Program-made: the position numbers and the translations under genes | Notes under the pieces: model-generated | Told to the model about the DNA's origin: nothing | The model's database searches: none | The model's input: the letters and a program-made list of their open reading frames with translations, nothing else | Shown: piece by piece, positions 60,331-64,000 of the stretch | How positions within the stretch are numbered: position 1 is the stretch's first letter | Layout: each line of letters opens with the position of its first letter | NCBI GenBank assembly: GCA_015680685.1 | Contig: MNCI01037673.1 | Span: 675,343 to 739,342, forward strand | Length of the DNA: 64,000 nucleotides | DNA from: Gnetum montanum | Taxonomy: Eukaryota; Streptophyta; Gnetopsida; Gnetales; Gnetaceae | Direction of reading: 5' to 3'

Positions 60331-61062
60331 CATTTTTTGTGTGTGTTTGCATGTGTGTTATCCATCCTATCAAGTTTGTCATTTAATAAGTGTTCCTACC
60401 ATTATTATTGGCTTCACCGTTGTTATTTCTCTAATCTTCCTTGTTCTTTCATTTTCCATCCTATTGCTACCAAAGGTTCGCTCTTAGTCATGGGGGCCTA
60501 TCGCAAATTTTTCCATTCCATTACTTATCTTACCCCTATACCTTGGATAGTTATTAGTTACAAACCTCTAACCCAATATCTGCCATACCCACAACCTAGC
60601 CAATGTGCTTCATATTGAGGCAAGGTATCAATTATATTATATCTTATCTATCCTTGCTAATTTGTGACTGTGTTGTGTGCAGATGGCGATTACGTGAACA
60701 ATGGATTGGATAGGAGGGAGCACTTAGTATGGACTAGAGCAAGAGCATTTACGCAAGGAATAAGCTTGGTCATGTGGCCATGGATGAATAATGGTATGCA
60801 CATTTTTGACATCAACAGCAATGCGCCTCATTTTCTTTTCTCTCTCTCTCTCTCTCTTCAAGCTGTCAAATAAGGGTCTAGATGTCATCTATGTACAATG
60901 TTCACCACAGTGGTTATGAACACCAATGTTGTAATACGTTTGTCAATCCGTTCACTAGGCACTTTGAGTTTATCATTCCATGTCATCATCAGTCGTCATT
61001 CAGTCAATAATCCCATTCCTTCCCAATATTTTGTAAGGAACTCGAGGATGAGTTTTCATTCA
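60331..61062 (+). other. 3' non-coding region of element F
   Basis: No gene. It includes TTGTGTGCAG|ATGGCGATTACG (AG at 60681-60682), aligned with the acceptor-like blocks of B and D, and a CT dinucleotide run at 60839-60858. Confidence 0.5.
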
Positions 61063-61074
61063 GTCGTGGGGGTA

Positions 61075-61680
61075 TGATGAGCCACAATATTGCATNCACA
61101 GCTTGTGTTCGGAAATAAAGATGAACTTTCTGATAAACCTTGCAACATTCAGAATAGCTTAATTATTGCATTTCATGTTATTTACTGTTATTTAATGCTT
61201 TCAATAGTTACTTAATGCTATTTCATAGAATTATTAATTGTCAATTACCAAGGAATTAGCACACTCAGCACAACCACTTCAAGCATACATGGGAACACTT
61301 GGTAACCTAGTAACGACTAGTGTTTGGTAGTCCCAGTAGTGTTACATTGGTTCAGGATGTGTCTAGAGAGTGGGAACGGATGCTGGTGTTAGGACTAGTT
61401 AGAGAATAGTTAACTAGTTAAATCAAATTAGTTATTAAAGTACCTCATTCCTCTCTTTTAAGCATCAAGAAAATAAAACATAAAAGAATAAAAATCACAT
61501 ACCTTGAGTTTACTTAACCATACAATTGTGCCTTACAAGTAAGCTTGGGAAGATAATGATTGCATAACTCATCCTTGTTCTGTGTAAGCGCATAAGCACT
61601 TAATCCTTGGAGTTTGATCGGATCACGCGTGAACACTTGTATTCGTATGGTTGGGCATAGGGGTAACTCGTTGCTCATCA
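61075..61680 (+). repeat. 3' LTR of element F (606 bp, shortened, contains one N)
   Basis: It starts TGATGAGCCACAATATTGCAT, then an undetermined base at 61096, and continues with sequence aligning well inside the C-type LTR (compare 23950-24010 reversed). It ends GTTGCTCATCA. The TATA box and U3 repeat array are missing at the N. Confidence 0.82.
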
Positions 61681-61789
61681 CTATCCCTTTCAAGGAGCTA
61701 TTCTTAAGCAGTGAAGTAAGCCCAACTAATCTATTGATTTAAAGGGTCACAAGTGCAAGAGAACAAACACACATAAGAGAGTTTCAATG

Positions 61790-62340
61790 CTTTCAAATAA
61801 AAAAAATTTTAAACTAGATTTTTAAAATTAGGATTTCTTTTATTGTATAAAAAATCATTATCTTGTCTCTATTTTGGTCATTTGTATCCCATAGCCTTGT
61901 CAATTTCACCATTTAAAAGTATTGATTCCAGGTATTTTTACTTATACTAATTTTAAAATGTTTTAATTTTAGAACATTGTAAAATATTAAGTTATTTTAC
62001 ATGTTGTTCCAATTCTAATGGTAGTTCCTTCATACATTTGTTAAATCACTATAGTATATTTAACAAGGATGTTTGTCTTTCATAAGATCTACCAAATAAT
62101 GTCCTTAAGGTCCACCAATTAATATCTTTAAGTACTTTATCATGTGCCCTTTCTAAATTAATGAAGATCATATGTAGTTTTCTTTTTAAGGATTTTGAAT
62201 TTTTCCATTAATTATTGTGTCAAGAGAATTAATCTCTATAATTGATGTTCTTGAATAAATCCAAATTGGTTTTCTTTATTTGGCCATGAAGTGTTGTATA
62301 AATAAGTTGACAAGTAAATACATAATAAAAGTTCAAAGAA
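61790..62340 (-). pseudogene. LINE (RTE-like) reverse transcriptase remnant
   Basis: In sense: NQFGF (about 62276-62255); FINLERAHDKVLKDINWW (about 62170-62110), matching the IDLEKAYDRVPR motif of non-LTR RTs; and KYLESILLNGEIDKAMGYK (about 61938-61880), matching the later YLGS-DGEID segment. The RT middle with the FADD box is missing, and there are stops and frameshifts. It lies about 170 bp beyond the stop codon of the MenA gene. Confidence 0.65.
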
Positions 62341-62505
62341 ACCAACTCTTATTAGTATGACTAATTAAGTGAAACTCTTAGAAGAATAGCCACATGAGAT
62401 CATAGAATGTTACCATTATGTTTTGTACTACAAGAATCTCTGTCATGGAGCATTCTTTAGGATGCATTACATGTCCTTGATGATGTCATGGATAGTCCAC
62501 TCTCT

Positions 62506-63731
62506 CTAGTAACGTAAGATGAACTTGGCAAAGACAAGTCCTAAGGTGAGAGCTACTCCAAATGAAACATGCAAGCAAACACCGTAATATTTGGCCATGA
62601 AAATCTTCTCCTTGTTCTGCACATATTGCACCAACCTAAAAATCTAATCCCGAATTGATGAGAAAAGCAATAAGTATTACTAAATTACTTTATATTCTAA
62701 AATTCTTAGAGAGTTGGCACCCCCAGTAGCTCACGTGACAAGTAACATTGCAATCATAAACGAAAAGAATATGCAGATGATATGTTGCATAACTAATTTC
62801 ATAAATGCTCTACCAAAATCCTTACGTTGTGATTACTCCGAACGAATTTAACCAAAGTGTTTGCCACGGGTAAATTCAGCAGACATAAAAGCTAACATCA
62901 AGAAACAAATGTTAGGATGCATAAGCTAACATATTACTTATGAAAATTAAGCTGAACCCTCCTGAATAAAAACAGGAAGAAACATTCCAGAATTATGAAA
63001 GACTTACAGAACAAAGTAGTGGAATCGACCCCAATGCAGTGAAAAGCCATGGAAGAATAGAAATAGTGGCTGCAGAATATTTAACAATCCGGTAACCTCT
63101 CTGTCTACCTAACCTAACCTGCTTATATTGTAAAAGAAAACATCACGGCGTAGTGCTATTACAGGTTCAATCACAAGACTTTATACTATCGTCTAAAGAA
63201 TTAAGTTAACTGAAATTGATGACTTTACTACTCGGTGAATATACTTAAAATCAATATACAGGAGCAAAGGATAGTGGTAATTACCAATAGGGATAGTTTT
63301 CCAACTGCCCGATCTCCATCAATCTAACCTATTCATAAAATCTGTTAGATTATATGATATCCTAATCCCAACACCTTAAGAAAATAAAATAGATGAAATG
63401 GGAGGCAATTTAAGGAAGAGAGAAAAAGCATTAACCAGATGAAAATGACTGCAAAATAAAATCAAGGTGGTCGTGAGGCCAACTAGGATTGACAGAGAAA
63501 GCATTGTATTGCTCAGAGTAAGAAACATTGACATCATGTCTAATATGAATACTATTTAAGTAAATTTTTTAATCATCTTTCACTATAATAAAATAAAAAA
63601 TTTTGGAATCTAAATATCCATTACCTGTTGCTTGCCTCGATAAAGTAAAATGCCGTTGTTGCCAGTGATCCAAAAGCCAAAAAGCAGAGAGGCTCTCCCA
63701 AACCTTGATATGATAATCGGAATGGAGGAGA
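62506..63731 (-). CDS. 1,4-dihydroxy-2-naphthoate phytyltransferase (MenA/ABC4 type), 3' exons
   Basis: UbiA-family enzyme that joins a phytyl chain to DHNA in phylloquinone (vitamin K1) synthesis in the chloroplast. Exons on the minus strand: 63731-63625 (PPFRLSYQGLGEPLCFLAFG), 63511-63436 (ILVGLTTTLILFCSHFH), 63323-63285 (DGDRAVGKLSLL), 63118-63008 (VRLGRQRGYRIVKY), an exon ending at 62735, and the last exon 62635-62506 (NKEKIFMAKYYGVCLHVS, stop TAG 62506-62508). Phases fit GT-AG borders for the first four and for the last junction. The acceptor of the fifth exon is unclear: no AG gives both the right phase and the expected length. The segments agree with plant MenA (Arabidopsis ABC4) as I remember it. 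Earlier exons lie beyond the window. Confidence 0.8.
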
Positions 63732-63838
63732 CTGTAAACAAAACATGTTTATGACTTATGTCATCTGATCATATGTTATCTGCACTTTAAAACAGCTCAG
63801 TTGGAATTAAATAAGGGTCTCATTTGTCATTTACTTTT

Positions 63839-64000
63839 TTTGGCATATTTATAGATAAATTGGAGGAATGGATGCAAAATGTTTTTAATCATCTTGTGTA
63901 AGTGAATAGATTGTTTTTGAACATGTTTCTCTTTGCAGATGATGTGCTCTTGATTGCAAAATCAGCTATAGGATTAGATTATATGTTTCAAATTCTCCAT
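63839..64000 (+). pseudogene. LINE reverse transcriptase fragment (FADD box)
   Basis: The plus strand encodes FGIFIDKLEEW, then FLFADDVLLIAKSAIGLDYM, the catalytic FADD box of a non-LTR RT, with a single TAA (63899-63901) between. It continues past the window end. It lies antisense in what should be an intron of the MenA gene, 108 bp upstream of the 63731 acceptor. Confidence 0.7.

Larger units (their letters stand above)
57837..61680 (+). mobile_element. Element F: 5'-truncated Athila-like element
   Basis: A plus-strand member without 5' LTR, primer site or gag N-terminus. It has gag-protease (57837-59705), a T-rich tract expanded into a 15-bp tandem array, the conserved acceptor-like block (AG at 60681-60682), a polypurine tract (GTCGTGGGGGTA before 61075) and a 3' LTR (61075-61680). 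No RT, integrase or ORF2. Confidence 0.8.

Noticed and set aside
60022-60386. Frames of 80-110 codons across the T-rich array, on both strands
   Set aside because: They exist only because a 15-bp repeat keeps frames open; composition is repetitive and no family is matched.
60839-60858. CT dinucleotide run as a regulatory element
   Set aside because: A simple microsatellite inside a dead element; nothing links it to a gene.

Overview
The window is nuclear DNA of a land plant with a large, repeat-rich genome. The protein families and exon structures are plant-type. The retroelement types and their heavy decay suggest a gymnosperm, possibly a conifer, but that is inference. Only two host genes are supported. 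One is ATG11 (autophagy scaffold, plus strand, 5 coding exons, 45445-50209). The other is the 3' half of a MenA/ABC4-type DHNA phytyltransferase gene (phylloquinone synthesis, minus strand, 62506-63731, continuing beyond the window). They are convergent and about 12 kb apart. Nearly everything else is decayed mobile DNA.

Layout. 1-5108: element A, minus strand, inserted in the 3' LTR of element C. 5109-24279: element C, an Athila-like Ty3/gypsy element on the minus strand with gag, protease, RT, integrase and a third ORF (ORF2). Its gag is split by element B (14384-22272, 5-bp duplication ACAAG). 24280-26299: integrase end and 3' LTR of a chromovirus-like Ty3/gypsy element into which C inserted. 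26305-42122: element D, plus strand (duplication ATTTA), gag and ORF2 but no pol. Its ORF2 is split by element E (34102-40370, minus strand, duplication GGTGG). 42123-43480: foldback repeat, SINE-head and LTR fragments. 43480-50700: ATG11 and its promoter. 52300-53900: Tat-like pol remnant. 57837-61680: 5'-truncated element F. 61790-62340 and 63839-64000: LINE RT fragments beside and inside the MenA gene.

Elements A to F are one family. LTRs begin TGATGAG and end CTCATCA. Where the site is present, the primer-binding site resembles the 3' end of tRNA-Asp. Gag is conserved. Only C retains pol, so A, B, D, E and F look like internally deleted, presumably trans-mobilised copies. The most notable feature is the region upstream of ORF2. 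In B, C and D it holds a second TATA box with a short palindromic repeat array, laid out like the LTR U3. The ORF2 start codon also sits just after a splice-acceptor-like sequence. This suggests that ORF2 has its own promoter and spliced leader. All retroelement reading frames are broken; many stops fall where Trp or Gln codons are expected, as cytosine-methylation decay would produce.
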